64,000 nt of DNA from Anthopleura xanthogrammica (lineage: Eukaryota > Cnidaria > Anthozoa > Actiniaria > Actiniidae): positions 10,700,255 to 10,764,254 of the forward strand of contig OZ025217.1 of NCBI GenBank assembly GCA_964019055.1. The letters run 5' to 3'. Shown one piece after another: positions 34,301 to 44,119 of the stretch. Every line of letters begins with the position of its first letter. The first letter of the stretch is position 1. The position numbers and the translations under genes were made by a program. The notes beneath the pieces are model-generated. The model saw only the letters and a list, made by a program, of their open reading frames with translations, was not told the origin of the DNA and searched no databases.

Positions 34301-36088
34301 TGGGTGACGTATGCTGCTAACATGTCTTCTTTCACCACTGTGGTTCCAAAGGTTCGGGTCACTGGTTTGAGCCCTGTGGTCACCACATGTGAATTGAGTT
34401 TGTTTGATGTGTTGTTCTCTCCTGTGCTATATACAAGGGTTTTCTTCGGGTTCTCCAATTTCCTCCCTCCGTAAAAATCAACATGTGAGTCAAGTGTGTA
34501 TGTCATGAATATTTAATATAGTATGACACATGCGTGTGACTGTGGATGGGGGGGGGGGGGGGGGGGACACCGCTGAATGGGACCTGGTTCCCCTTGTGTC
34601 CTCCTGGGCTTTGCCTGAAAAAAGATTAGATTTTCTAGTTGATTAGAGATGGGACTGCCATTAACATCATCATCCGAGGCACGTGAAAGTCTAACCATTT
34701 GAAGATGTTATTACAAAGGCAGCACCTTCTCCTCAGTTATTTTAAGACCTTGACTTGAACCACAACCTCCTGCACAACACACCGATGCTCTTACTAACTA
34801 AGCTAACAAGGTAGATGTACACGTATGTGTTATTTGATATCTTCATAGCTGCTATAGAGGCGCAAAGTCAACCCAGGGAGGGGTGCACACAAAAAAATGA
34901 CCCCTCCCTAGGATCTGCCCCTGTTTATGGAAAATGTGAACACTGCAAATACAGATCAGTCAATTATATTGTACAGTATATATCACATAAACAAAATGTT
35001 TTTATTCTTCTTCTTATTATTTTATACTTTTTCTACTTATTATTGACAGTGTGACATCCAGTTGAACAGAAAAATGTTGTCTGAGTTAGCCATCCATGAA
35101 CCAAGGTCTTTTAAGGTTAGTAAATACTTTTAATAAGTTTCTAAATCTGTGTCACTGAGGGTTACCGGTAGCCTCCATTTTGTGTATAATATTCATGTGT
35201 TCCATTTTATGGAATAGGCAATGTGCATCAAAGCTCGCAAAGCACTCTGGGAAAGTGAGTTCTTTAAAAATGTAAGGAAATCAAAGGAACTATCAGAAAA
35301 AAATTACTCTGTTATTTTCGTCTGCTGAAATCCTTTTATTTCCATAGAAAATTTCAAAGGAAAAATTGTCAGATGAATTTTTAGAGGAGCCAAAAAAGTG
35401 TAAGAACTCACTTTCCCATCATGCTTTGTGCTATAATTTTGAGCTCATGAACATTGGATATTGCAAAGGGTTTGTATTGTTGAAGTTCTGCATGGTTGGC
35501 ATAGTAGTGAGAATGCTTGCCTCTCTGCAATTCAACCCAGGTTTGATTCCCAGAGGGTGTCGTATGTGAGTAGAGTTGCTTGATGGTTCTCTCCTGTGCT
35601 TCAAGGGTTTTTCTCCTGTTTCTCCAGTTTTTCTCCCTCCACAAAAATCAATTTCTAAATTCCAATTCAATCATGAAATGAGGGTCACAACCTCATACTG
35701 TTGATATCTGTGAATATTTTAATGCTGAAATGAGTCTAACCCTGGACAAATCAGTCTGTAAAGAAAGGCAGTTGTGTTTTGCAAATTTGAAATAAGTCTG
35801 CTCATTAAATGAATAAATTTTATTCTCTTCTCCTCTCTTTACATTCAGTGCCACATTGAGCTTCTTCCTATTTCTCCCTCTTGCTAAAGGGTTTTTCCCC
35901 TAAAATCAGTTTTCCTGCTATCACAAAATCCAAAATACCATCAGTAATATAATTTTATATAAAAACTGAACATTTTCGTCAAACCCCAAAATACAATTTT
36001 TATGGATTTTTTATGGATTTATTTGTAGAGTCTTGCAGATATTGCAAAGCGGCGCCTTGAAGACGGATTATTGGCAGCAATAAGATAA
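31360..36088 (+). CDS. MRPL20: Mitochondrial large ribosomal subunit protein bL20m, five exons
   Basis: Exons 31360-31422, 32234-32344, 33970-34047, 35050-35115 and 36029-36088 (introns GT-AG, all phase 0) join to a 125-residue protein. The start is MVRGGPADRTVRRAKIFALA, then GFRGRSKNCYSLAVRRVQKA, the region with LWQTRINIAGREHNINYSSF, then LNRKMLSELAIHEPRSF, and SLADIAKRRLEDGLLAAIR before the stop. The bL20 signatures are evident: the basic RGR(S/A)KNCY..A.RRV.KAL helix, the WI(T)RIN(I/A)A loop and the LNRK.L..LA motif. L20 binds 23S-type rRNA early in large-subunit assembly; this version acts in mitochondria. The N-terminus is basic, as in an import signal. Introns 1, 2 and 4 are filled with a minisatellite, MITEs and SINEs. 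ATTAAA at 36163 may be the poly(A) signal. This is the only complete copy in the window. Confidence 0.92.
32446..32909. mobile_element. CACTG-ended MITE in MRPL20 intron 2
   Basis: Inverted ends of about 50 bp: CACTGTTAAACTTGATTCTC ... and inverted GAGGATCAAGTTTAACAGTG. The inner arms also pair (AAGGTCCCCAGATAAGAGAT on both sides of 32830). A second foldback is nested inside. A related palindrome occurs within the CACTG element at about 61855-61990. Confidence 0.75.
32513..32783. mobile_element. Foldback MITE nested inside the previous element
   Basis: The ends TGTCACGGAAGTGGGCTGTT and inverted ACAACCCACTTCGGTGACA enclose long arms (AGTCTGCATTCCTTTCTCCA and its complement). A 0.27-kb element with almost complete dyad symmetry. 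Confidence 0.75.
33015..33252. mobile_element. MITE with AAGGCC(T/C)TTCACA ends
   Basis: AAGGCCTGTTCACACCTGCG on the left and CGCCCATGTGAATGGGCCTT on the right are inverted relative to each other. Inside are repeated GCGATTTTTG-like strings and their complements. Confidence 0.7.
33446..33623. mobile_element. Small MITE with perfect 16-bp inverted ends
   Basis: GCAAGGCTGCAAATAA at the left and its exact inverse complement at the right, 178 bp overall, in MRPL20 intron 2. No ORF. Confidence 0.75.
34345..34490 (+). mobile_element. Diverged tRNA-derived SINE fragment
   Basis: Contains a B-box-like TGGTTTGAGCCC and the family body (GTTCTCTCCTGTGCTATATA, GGTTCTCCAATTTCCTCCCT, AAAAATCAAC). It lies in MRPL20 intron 3. 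Confidence 0.65.
35213..35465. mobile_element. MITE in MRPL20 intron 4 (second copy at 54934-55190)
   Basis: The ends ATAGGCAATGTGCATCAAAG and the inverted GAGCTCATGAACATTGGATA pair. The inner arms share CTGGGAAAGTGAGTTCTT and AAGAACTCACTTTCCCATCA. The second copy, in opposite orientation, sits in unit B of the large duplication and is absent from unit A at the matching site, which confirms mobility. Confidence 0.8.
35488..35668 (+). mobile_element. tRNA-derived SINE in MRPL20 intron 4
   Basis: A diverged tRNA-like head (TGGTTGGCATAGTAGTGAGA, B box AGGTTTGATTCCC), then the body TGTCGTATGTGAGTAGAGTT, GGTTCTCTCCTGTGCTTCAA and AAATCAATTTCTAAATTCCA. It matches the SINE at 19576-19930. Confidence 0.75.
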
Positions 36089-36701
36089 TCTAATGCGTAG
36101 ACGTTAATTCAGATTTCGTTTTTGGTCAGGAATTTTGTTGAATGTAATGTGTAAGATATGTAATTAAAGGTTCGCGATTGTTTTAAGACAGATAAATGAG
36201 GGTTTTTAAGGGGTGGGGGATCCAGAAATCTGAGAAAGGGGGACTTTCAAAATTTGGAGTTAAAGGGATCTCACCGCTGATTATATGCCAAACGAAGTGA
36301 GAGGTGTGGGGGCATGCTACCAAGGAAATTCTTAAATTTTGATTATCAGATATGCTATTTCCAGCATTCTAGGGATATTTTGGACCAAAAAAGGTAATAA
36401 AAAAAAATTTCATTCCAAACCCTATAGTCAAAAATTTCCAATTTTGCATCTCATAAACATTTCATGTCTTTCCACAAGGAGTGAAAGTGGTCCAAAATCA
36501 ACCAAAACCATGAGCTTTTGTCCATGCTTTTTTATTTATTTATTTATACTTATATAGTGCTATTTGCGTATGCTGATCAGCATCGCTTTACAATAGAAAC
36601 TTTTAACCTAATATTAATAATAACATAATTAATATATAGATATAGAATAATGAAATTAAAATAAAGCTCAAAAGTAAAACCAACATCTATATATAACTCC
36701 C

Positions 36702-36916
36702 TACAGCCATTCTCAGACACACGCGCACTCTTGCGAATTTTTCTGTCGCGACAAGTTGGTTTTTGGTGGACGTCAATCAAAATCGAAAACACAAAGCTAC
36801 AAAGGAATGTGCGTATGGAATGTCATGGAAACGCTTTGATTGACGTCCACCAAACCCTACTTTGTCGCGACAGAAAAAATCGCAACAGTGCGCGTGTGTC
36901 TGAGAATGGCGGTAAC
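36702..36916. mobile_element. MITE with ~80-bp arms (second copy 49757-49972)
   Basis: Arms contain GCCATTCTCAGACACACGCG, TTTTTCTGTCGCGACAA and GGTGGACGTCAATCAAA, each inverted on the other side. In unit B the left arm reads CGCGAACAG instead of CGCGACAAG. No coding capacity. Confidence 0.8.
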
Positions 36917-37219
36917 TAAAAATATTTTAAAATCTGCCCGAAAAAAGTGAGTCTTCAACTTCTATTTGAAAACAGCAAGTGATTGGATTTCGCATAATTT
37001 GGCAGGAAAACTATCCCATAATGACTGAGCAGCTACATGAAAAGATCTGGCTCCATGGTAAAGCGCATTAGATCATATCCAAATGTATAAAGCGCTATAT
37101 AAGTATTAAATTTATAAATTTATAATTTATAAAGGAAGCATTTTCACTTTAAGCGGCCCTTATACCATTAGATCTAAGATTATAAGAAGAATCTGACTTT
37201 GAAAGTTAAAATTAAAATC

Positions 37220-37510
37220 TTAAAATGAATACGCGAGCTTATTGACAACCAATGAAGTGCATGTATATGAGAATACTATCCTATGTCCATAACAAGTCTC
37301 GCTGCAGCATTCAGACTGCACATGTTGTAGTTTGGCTATGTGTACCTTTGGTAGGCCATACAATAATCCATTACAATAGTCTAAACTACTGGTTATAAAG
37401 GCATAAATAGGTGTCAATAAAGAATCATGGGATGAATATTTCTTAATCCTCCTAATATCATGCAAATGGTAAAAAGCTGTATTACAAAATTTAGTGATAT
37501 GTGTTGACAT
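37220..37510 (-). mobile_element. LINE reverse-transcriptase fragment (CR1/L2-like), unit A
   Basis: The minus-strand frame reads FYHLHDIRRIKKYSSHDSLL, then TPIYAFITSSLDYCNGLLYG and LPKVHIAKLQHVQSECC. This is the conserved RT thumb region of CR1/L2-type LINEs (H..IRRI.KYL, AF..S.LDYCN.LLYGLP, I.KLQ.VQN.A). Only about 95 residues survive; no catalytic YADD motif, endonuclease or complete ORF is present. It is a 5'-truncated or decayed insertion. Confidence 0.85.
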
Positions 37511-38414
37511 ACTTAACGTACTTTGTCAAACCATGAGCCAAGATTTCTAACGCACGAAAATGGCTTAATATTCGATTCACCGACAGTGATACTAAATTCA
37601 GCATTAATCTTACTTAGTTGCTGTTTAGTTCCTATCAATCAAAAATCATTCATAATTTTCCAAAAGGTGTGGAAATGGTCCAAAATCGGCCAAAACCATA
37701 GTAGCTATAGTCCATGCTTTTTGGCTGAAAATGGCCAAAAATGACCTATTTTGCATCCTTCATAAATAATGCATAATTTTTCAAAAGGTGTAAAAATGAG
37801 TCAAAATCGATCAAAACCATGGGCTAAAGTCCATGCTTTTAGCCTGAAACTGACCAAATATGTCCTATATAGCATATCTCGCATAATGCAAAAATATTTA
37901 AAACATTTTTACGTGTTCAGTACTGTTAGGTATAATGAGCATGCATTGAAATATCAATGCGAGTATTGGCTTTGATTCTGCTGGTAAATGTGCTGGCAAT
38001 TTCACCGTGGTTTAGAAATTCGGCCCGTAACGGCAAACGCGGCTCAAATATTAGTTTTCGAATACATCGTTAAAAGCCTAAATGTTTGATTTACTTCATG
38101 TGCTAAATTCGGAATATCCTAGTGTTTTTAACGCGATACGAGCGAGTTGAAAAAGTCACGAAATCCACTCCAACCGCTAACAAATCACGATATTTTGCGA
38201 TAACCGAGTTCTTGGCATTAATTAATAAATAAAAAACCTATATAAGGCCCGGTTTAGACGTCGAATTTCACATGTACCGAATCTAATGCAAATGAGCAAA
38301 ACCTAATGATTGAGTTCATTTGCATTAGATTAACTGGATAACGTAGAACGTTCGGTAAGGTGCTATTGACTATCAGAATTCGATTAAATGTTTCTCAAGC
38401 ATATTGTTTAGGCT

Positions 38415-40732
38415 TCAATAAGGCAAAAAGAACAATTTCTCGTAGTAGGCAAATGTGTTGTTCTTGATGATGGATTCTGGGTATTCTTGTCGTGTGGCGT
38501 TGTTCAGTTCGCAAATCTTTTTCTCTTTGTTGTAGTTGAATGACTTGCAATCAATGAAGATGATGCAGTAATTCAAACAAATGAGATCTTTCTGCACTTC
38601 CGCTTCCGAGTACATCACGTGACCAACCAGAGCCTCGTCACTGTCCCCGCTCGTAATGAAAGTGAAATATGGAGTATCTGGATTATAAGAAGTTATAAAG
38701 AGCTTTTAATTCTTATGAACAAATTAACTGAAAAAATAGCACATATTGAATTACCTTGTGTATCGATGTGTTTGTTTTCAATGCAGTGTCGCGGTGCAGG
38801 TAACTGTTTAGGTACAGCACTGAACTTGTACACGTAAAATCCAAAACACTTTCTGATGTGCACCGTGGTGTTCTGATAACAGCAGTCACCGTTGAAGTGA
38901 AAGCAGACGGTTCTCTTGACAATTCCATCTTGGACGCTTGGATGTGCTCCGCTCAACCATCCAGGGGCCTGGGTACCACACCTGTTCTGTGGGACACACG
39001 TGGTTGGTAACTGATTACCAGCTGGGCTCTCGATTCGATACCACTTGCTAAGGTCAATATCTGTGACATCGCTGTTGGATTGAGAGGACTGGTAGATGTG
39101 ATTGACAGCCCTGGAAACATCTGTGATGATGAGGTGGTCGTGGCAAAGTTGAAGAGGAGCTAAAAAAGATAACATACCAAAGTTGTGAGTCACAGATCTC
39201 TGCTTATGAAACATTTGGCATTTCGTAAAATATAGAGTAAAGTCTAACCTTTTGCCTTGACAATCAATTTCTTGATGCCTACTCGGTTGGAAGCAACACA
39301 CACGTACTCGCCATTATTCTCAGTGATGGTGATCTCTGCAGTAGATGTCTTGTTGACTAGCACTGATCCTGAGCGTACCCAGGCCACGTATGGAGTCGGT
39401 GAACCAATAGCTTCACATGTTACTCTCTCGTTGGTATACACGACTGTGTTGTTGATGGAACTTGTGATCTGTAGAAATCCTGAGAAATAGAGCACACAGT
39501 AACTTAAAGCAGATTGCGTAGAAATAAAAGAATTAAAGGTACGGAAGTGGCGTGCGAGATGGTATACTCCAAGCATTCTGATTGGATGAGCGGAAACCTC
39601 ACTGACAGGTTGACATTGGTTCAAAGGATGTCAATTCTGTTCCATATGACGGTGCCGTTTGGCAGGAAAAACGAAATATACTTTTGAATGTTCTTCTTTG
39701 GTCTGAAATAGCATCCTTGTCTGAAAGGTCTTTTAATGCACTAAATAGATACAGTGAATATACCTATTTCTATTAACGTACATAACGGGAAATCTGGAAT
39801 AGTTGATCTGATGCCAAAATTAGTGGGTGTCAACATGAATTTTTGTGAATTAATGCGATAAGTGATACAAACTAGCAATTCATTACCATGCATCCAAGCG
39901 TGATTGCAACTATGTATTTGCAATATTTATGAGGTGAGCATTCAGCCTCGCACAATTCCTATAGGTCTATGATCAGTCGACCATTTCAGATCTCCCGTTA
40001 TCAACGTTACTTGAAACAGGTGTATGTGGTAGGAAACACTAGGATTTGATTCTCATACAGGGACGGCGGAGCCGACATTTTAAAGTTCGGGGGCTAGTAT
40101 GCAAATTATAGGGAAAAACTGGGGGGGAGGGGGGGCAACATCTTCGAGTCCACCAGGCTCGACCATCCCTGCCACATGCAGATCTCTTACTTCTCAGGTA
40201 TTTCAACTGTTCGCTGTTCAGGACTCCTTCTATGATGTATAAATCCATAACAGAGCCAAGCAACTGATGATTGTCCCAGTGACCATCATCACCAATATCG
40301 TACGTGTCTTTAGTTGGAGGGTTCCATACTGTTGCTGTGCTAAATTCTTGGGATGCCTCTTCTTTAACGTCACTGAAGAGCTTCACAACGCCTGCGTCTT
40401 GGTCCCATGTGACTGCAACGTGTGTCCACTTGCCCGCCTCAATAACTTTGGTTGGTTGCACTAAGAACCAGGGCTGTGCGCTGGAATGCCTTATAAAAAG
40501 GAATTTACTATCATGAACCGCTAAGCCAAAATGCCATGGACTGTACCAGTCAGAGAAAATATATTGATCCCTGTTAGGAATACTGTCGACTTGAACCCAA
40601 GCTGCAATGGTGAAACTCCTTCCACGAAATTCAACTTTAGGAATTCGTGCAAAGCAGTTGGATGGTTGGTTGAAGTTGATGGCTTTACTTCCTGGATAAC
40701 GACCTTCGACAAAGGTAGGTCCACCGTGAAGG
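38415..40732 (-). CDS. Extracellular multidomain protein LamG-Ig-D8C-PAN, copy A (5' end not found)
   Basis: Four exons with matching phases: 40732-40191, 39479-39249, 39159-38755 and 38677-38415. Exon 1 is a LamG/concanavalin-type domain (FRGRSFTIAAWVQVDS, WTHVAVTWDQDAGVVKLF, LYIIEGVLNSEQL). Exon 2 is one Ig domain (CEAIG ... WVRSG ... NGEYVCVAS). Exon 3 is a uromodulin/GP2-type D8C module with its Cys pattern (TTCVPQNRCGTQAPGWL, VCFHFNGDCC, KCFGFYVYKF). Exon 4 is a PAN/apple module (CLNYCIIFIDCKSFNYNKEK, then C) ending KLFFLPY and stop. The ~480 residues are all extracellular modules, so the product is probably secreted or matrix-bound. The first exon here starts in phase 2, so a signal-peptide exon lies further upstream on the minus strand. 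All frames are open. Known roles of such modules are glycan and protein binding; the specific family is not recognised. Confidence 0.8.
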
Positions 40733-40850
40733 CTGTAAAAGTTTACAATTAATGTCAAAGGTCAAAAATATTGAAACTGAAATATAATTCGTTAACCTAC
40801 CATAGTTACCATGTTACAAAAAGCACCTTTCCTTTAGCGAAGACAAGGAT

Positions 40851-40985
40851 AGACCCCCTGCAGCATGACGGAATGCAGCTTAATTTGGAGGACAAGACAA
40901 AAGAATTTAAATCCTGAGAATTGGAACATATTGTTTTGCCCCGGCTCCAAATTGAGCTGCATTCCGACGTGCTGCAAGGGGTCTA
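40851..40985. mobile_element. Intact palindromic MITE (truncated partner at 56152-56213)
   Basis: GACCCCCTGCAGCATGACGG and AATGCAGCTTAATTTGGAGG on the left, with inverted CTCCAAATTGAGCTGCATTC and CGACGTGCTGCAAGGGGTCT on the right. In unit B only the left half remains; homology stops at AAGAATTTAA, where the replaced block begins. It is the best reference copy of the family in this window. Confidence 0.85.
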
Positions 40986-41112
40986 ATTCAAAAAGTTTGT
41001 CTTCGACCGACTCGAGGCCACGAAACAGGACCAAAACGGAGTACGGTTAAAAATCATTGAAGCATTTAATTATTCGCTCTGAAGTAATAATAATATTATT
41101 ATTAATAATAAT

Positions 41113-41400
41113 GAGAATGAGAATGAGAATGAGAATGAGAATGAGAATGAGAATGAGAATGAGAATGAGAATGAGAATGAGAATGAGAATGAGAATGAGA
41201 ATGAGAATGAGAATGAGAATGAGAATGAGAATGAGAATGAGAATGAGAATGAGAATGAGAATGAGAATGAGAATGAGAATGAGAATGAGAATGAGAATGA
41301 GAATGAGAATGAGAATGAGAATGAGAATGAGAATGAGAATGAGAATGAGAATGAGAATGAGAATGAGAATGAGAATGAGAATGAGAATGAGAATGAGAAT
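41113..41400. repeat. (GAGAAT)48 hexanucleotide repeat
   Basis: 48 perfect copies without a single interruption visible, flanked by TTATTATTAATAATAAT and by AGTTCTTATATAGCGCATTT. It is absent from unit B. It is open in all frames, giving spurious MR, SH or SF repeat peptides. Confidence 0.97.
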
Positions 41401-41643
41401 GAGAAGTTCTTATATAGCGCATTTTTACATTGTCTTGCCCGCCAGAGCACTTTTCCCATACAAATCCTTGTAAGATATTGAATTTTATATTTAATGCCAT
41501 TTCTCCTATACTCAACATTATGAGCTAAAACTTTGCCTTCTTACTAATATCGAGGTGCTCTTTTCATTTCTGATGTTCATTTTGACACAACTGCTTGATT
41601 TAAGGGGGGTAGGGTCACGTGACCTTTTGTTGCAAAAGGCCTA

Positions 41644-41855
41644 TTGTTAGTAATTAGTGTTATGCCTCCAAATTGGGATAGGCTGTTGAACTGGGAGACA
41701 ATCCCCTACTCTTACACGAATAATTCAACAGGTTCTTTTATGTCCCCCATTCACATGTTAAGAAGTTTGTTCTTATAGCGTGCTTACTAATGAAATAATA
41801 TAAGCAGCCACCCTTTACACCCATTTTGGAGGCATAACACTAATTACTAACAATT
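41644..41855. mobile_element. Foldback MITE (second copy 57264-57476)
   Basis: TTGTTAGTAATTAGTGTTAT and GCCTCCAAATTGGG on the left are inverted on the right (CCCATTTTGGAGGC, ATAACACTAATTACTAACAA). It is present in both large-duplication units. Confidence 0.8.
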
Positions 41856-41929
41856 CACTCATGATTGTAAGCTGCACGGCTGCTAATAGCGCCTTAATAT
41901 GCAGCCCGTAAAGTCCTCCATTGGTCAAA

Positions 41930-41976
41930 AATTGTAAAGCGCATTGAGACGATGTGAAATGCGCTATATAAGAACC

Positions 41977-42013
<37 letters not shown>

Positions 42014-42014
42014 T
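41930..42014 (+). mobile_element. Retroelement 3' end with (ATT)n tail (second copy ~57548-57632)
   Basis: AAAGCGCATTGAGACGATGT, GAAATGCGCTATATAAGAAC and then (ATT)n. The GCGCTATATAAG element followed by a simple-repeat tail recurs at 37074-37110 and, inverted, near 41405 and 54760. The shared 3' end suggests a SINE/LINE family. Confidence 0.55.
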
Positions 42015-42286
42015 TCATAATCACGCGATCAACACAGCCCAAGACGTTTGGGTTTTTAGCTACCATCGATCAGAAATTTACTAGCTCAGACCGTTGAAAA
42101 TTTGATTGAAAATCTTGAACATTTTGCATTTTGCCTTGCTTAAGCCACTATGAAATAATTTTAAAAGCGAGTGCGATAAGAGAAAATAATAATGATAATG
42201 ATAATGATAAAAGTAATAATAATGATAATAATAATAATGAAAATTATAATGATAATTCTAATGAAAGTAATAATGATAATGAAAGT

Positions 42287-42287
42287 A

Positions 42288-42331
<44 letters not shown>

Positions 42332-42332
42332 A
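42287..42332. repeat. (GAT)n microsatellite, expanded in unit B (57917-58012)
   Basis: About 14 GAT copies in unit A against about 31 in unit B, in otherwise matching sequence. Confidence 0.95.
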
Positions 42333-42448
42333 ATAATAATAGTAATAAAAGATGACTGTAATTCTTACGTTAGTCCTTGTTCAGTGCCATTTAGGGACCA
42401 GTGAGCGAGAATGTTGTAACCTAGAAATGAATAATACAAAAAAGACAC

Positions 42449-42850
42449 TTATTTTAGGAGAATACTTTTATTTTTGAAGAATACATGCTCAAAGATTGTG
42501 GTTAAAAATGATACCGACTCAGATCTCGTCAAACTGTCGTGGTGAACTCGATACAACTTCGTGTAAATTCCAGAATTCCCAACCAATAACCATAACTGAA
42601 ATGTTTCACGAAGGTTTTGTCGCCTGTTGCATACCAAGCCCGATATGTACTATGGACAATTTGAATGCAGTCGGCAAAAGGTCACAAGAATATGAAATTT
42701 TCTCAAATTTTGTCTGCACGTTTTTCTGGCAAATTTTCTATTATTTTCACGTGCCGAATATAATTATACATTTCAAGCTTGGTAAGCGACAAGCAGCATG
42801 CAGCATGCGACATGCAACCAAAATCTTCGCAAACTTTTTTTTGAAATAGT
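42449..42850. other. Conserved between units but no gene recognised
   Basis: Open frames on both strands (for example SGIYTKLYRVHHDSLTRSE on the minus strand) are preserved in unit B (58121-58515). They have no recognisable domain, and the duplication is too recent for conservation to mean selection. Confidence 0.4.
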
Positions 42851-42864
42851 TATATAAATGTTTA

Positions 42865-43123
42865 CAGTCAAACTAAGAAAACCGTGAACACCTAAAATAT
42901 GTCTGGAATGTTTTCCACCACCATGAAAAGAGTTCGTATTGAATCCTTCTCTCGTGTACTATCCGTTTGTCTCGAATAGAAACTTCTAATGTCACGAGAA
43001 TAAAACTAAAATATGACTTTTGAAACTTTTAAACGGGAAAATACTTTGCGTGACCGCGCTGTGATCAAACACATAAACATTCCAGACATATTTTAGGTGT
43101 TCACGGTTTTCTTAGTTTGACTG
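42865..43123. mobile_element. TA-flanked MITE, Tc1/mariner type (second copy 58536-58794)
   Basis: Inverted ends of about 50 bp, CAGTCAAACTAAGAAAACCG and then TGAACACCTAAAATATGTCT, both outer borders followed by TA. CAGT termini with a TA target duplication are standard for Tc1/mariner-like non-autonomous elements. 259 bp in both units. Confidence 0.85.
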
Positions 43124-43310
43124 TAATTATACCTTTCACTTGCTGATGAACCAGTAATGAAAGCAGAGAAATAATCTGTAAAAACAATAATAAAACAGCT
43201 GGCGTCGTTATTGTTTCTAGCCAAATTGCTGTTATGATATTTTAGAACTAGGTTTGTGAACAGGTGTTATGTGCCTAGTACATCGATCGCATAAATAACA
43301 TTAAAAATTT

Positions 43311-43546
43311 CAGTGAAAATCACTTAAGTAAGGATGGATCAAAGGGAAGTGTTTCTGACAAAAGAAAGTTGTCCAAAGATTAAACCCTGTAGTTTGTCTA
43401 GCCATAAAATATTTTTCGTTTTTTCTTACAGTGAAAATCACTTAAGTAAGAATGGATCTAAGGGAAGTGTTTTTGACAAAAGAAAGTTGTTCAAAGATTA
43501 AACCCTGTAGTTTGTCCAGCAATGAAATATTTTTCGTTTTTTACAG
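43311..43546. repeat. 118-bp tandem duplication (second pair 58982-59217)
   Basis: Two head-to-tail copies from CAGTGAAAATCACTTAAGTA to GAAATATTTTTCGTTTTTT, about 92% alike. Each copy is bounded by a TTTT...ACAG acceptor-like string, so it could be mistaken for a duplicated exon. Frames within are not open throughout. Confidence 0.85.
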
Positions 43547-43807
43547 AATATTTAGAATGGAACTTCTAAACTGAATTGTTAAACTTTTATTTTCGTTCTT
43601 GAATAGACTTTTTCACCGATACGGCAGCCATCTTAAATTATTGGATGCCAAGGGAAAATAATTCTGCCTCGTCATCATGCACTGCAGAGTCACGTGAGAA
43701 AGCACTTACCGCCACGCTACTCAGTGCATTTTTACCGCCGATAAAACAACATCTAACTCGAAGCTCTCGCTATATAAACTATTACAAAAACCTCATAATT
43801 GAGGGAA

Positions 43808-44116
43808 ATGCATGAAAAAGTCAAAGAACCTCATGCTAAGGATAAGCCCAAGCCTAAAGAACGCTTAGTAAGCGATCCTCGAGGCGAAAAATCGACAGAT
43901 CGGCACATAGAAGTTTTGGCGCCAAGTGCTAGTGCAACAAACATGGCGGCAGACAATTCTGTCAAGCCATCTGAACTCCAACAATTTGGAGAACTCTCAG
44001 TATCGAAGAATATGATTGCGATGCAGCAATCGATGCAGCAATCCTTCAGTAAAATTACTGATGTGCTCACGAGAATAACAGAGGAGGAAACCCTCGATGA
44101 AGAAGAGGAACTATAA
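43808..44116 (+). CDS. Small acidic/basic hypothetical protein, unit A (102 aa)
   Basis: ATG to TAA, with a Lys/Pro-rich start (KDKPKPKERLVSDPRGEKST) and then an amphipathic, coiled-coil-prone end (NMIAMQQSMQQSFSKITDVL) and an acidic tail (TEEETLDEEEEL). I do not recognise the family. It sits about 190 bp after GACTTTTTCACCGATACGGCAGCCATCTTAA-type sequence that elsewhere forms the inverted end of a DNA element (50976-51385). It is therefore more likely part of a mobile element, or a gene fragment captured by one, than a host gene. The unit B copy is intact with two residue changes. Confidence 0.4.
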   Translation: MHEKVKEPHAKDKPKPKERLVSDPRGEKSTDRHIEVLAPSASATNMAADNSVKPSELQQFGELSVSKNMIAMQQSMQQSFSKITDVLTRITEEETLDEEEEL

Positions 44117-44119
44117 AGC

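Larger units (their letters stand above)
36440..37860. repeat. ~115-bp tandem repeat interrupted by a LINE fragment (second copy ~49500-50840)
   Basis: Diverged units share GTGGAAATGGTCCAAAATCG, CCAAAACCAT, GTCCATGCTTTTT and CCTATTTTGCATC-TCATAAA. One lies at about 36440-36535 and two at about 37640-37860. The DNA between them holds a MITE and a LINE fragment, so the array was split by insertion. Confidence 0.6.

Noticed and set aside
41057..41518. Long frames of MR, SH or SF dipeptide repeats
   Set aside because: Direct translation of (GAGAAT)48, open in every frame and absent from the duplicate copy.
42192..42404. Poly-Met and poly-Asp frames (also 57813-58055)
   Set aside because: Translation of a (GAT)n microsatellite.
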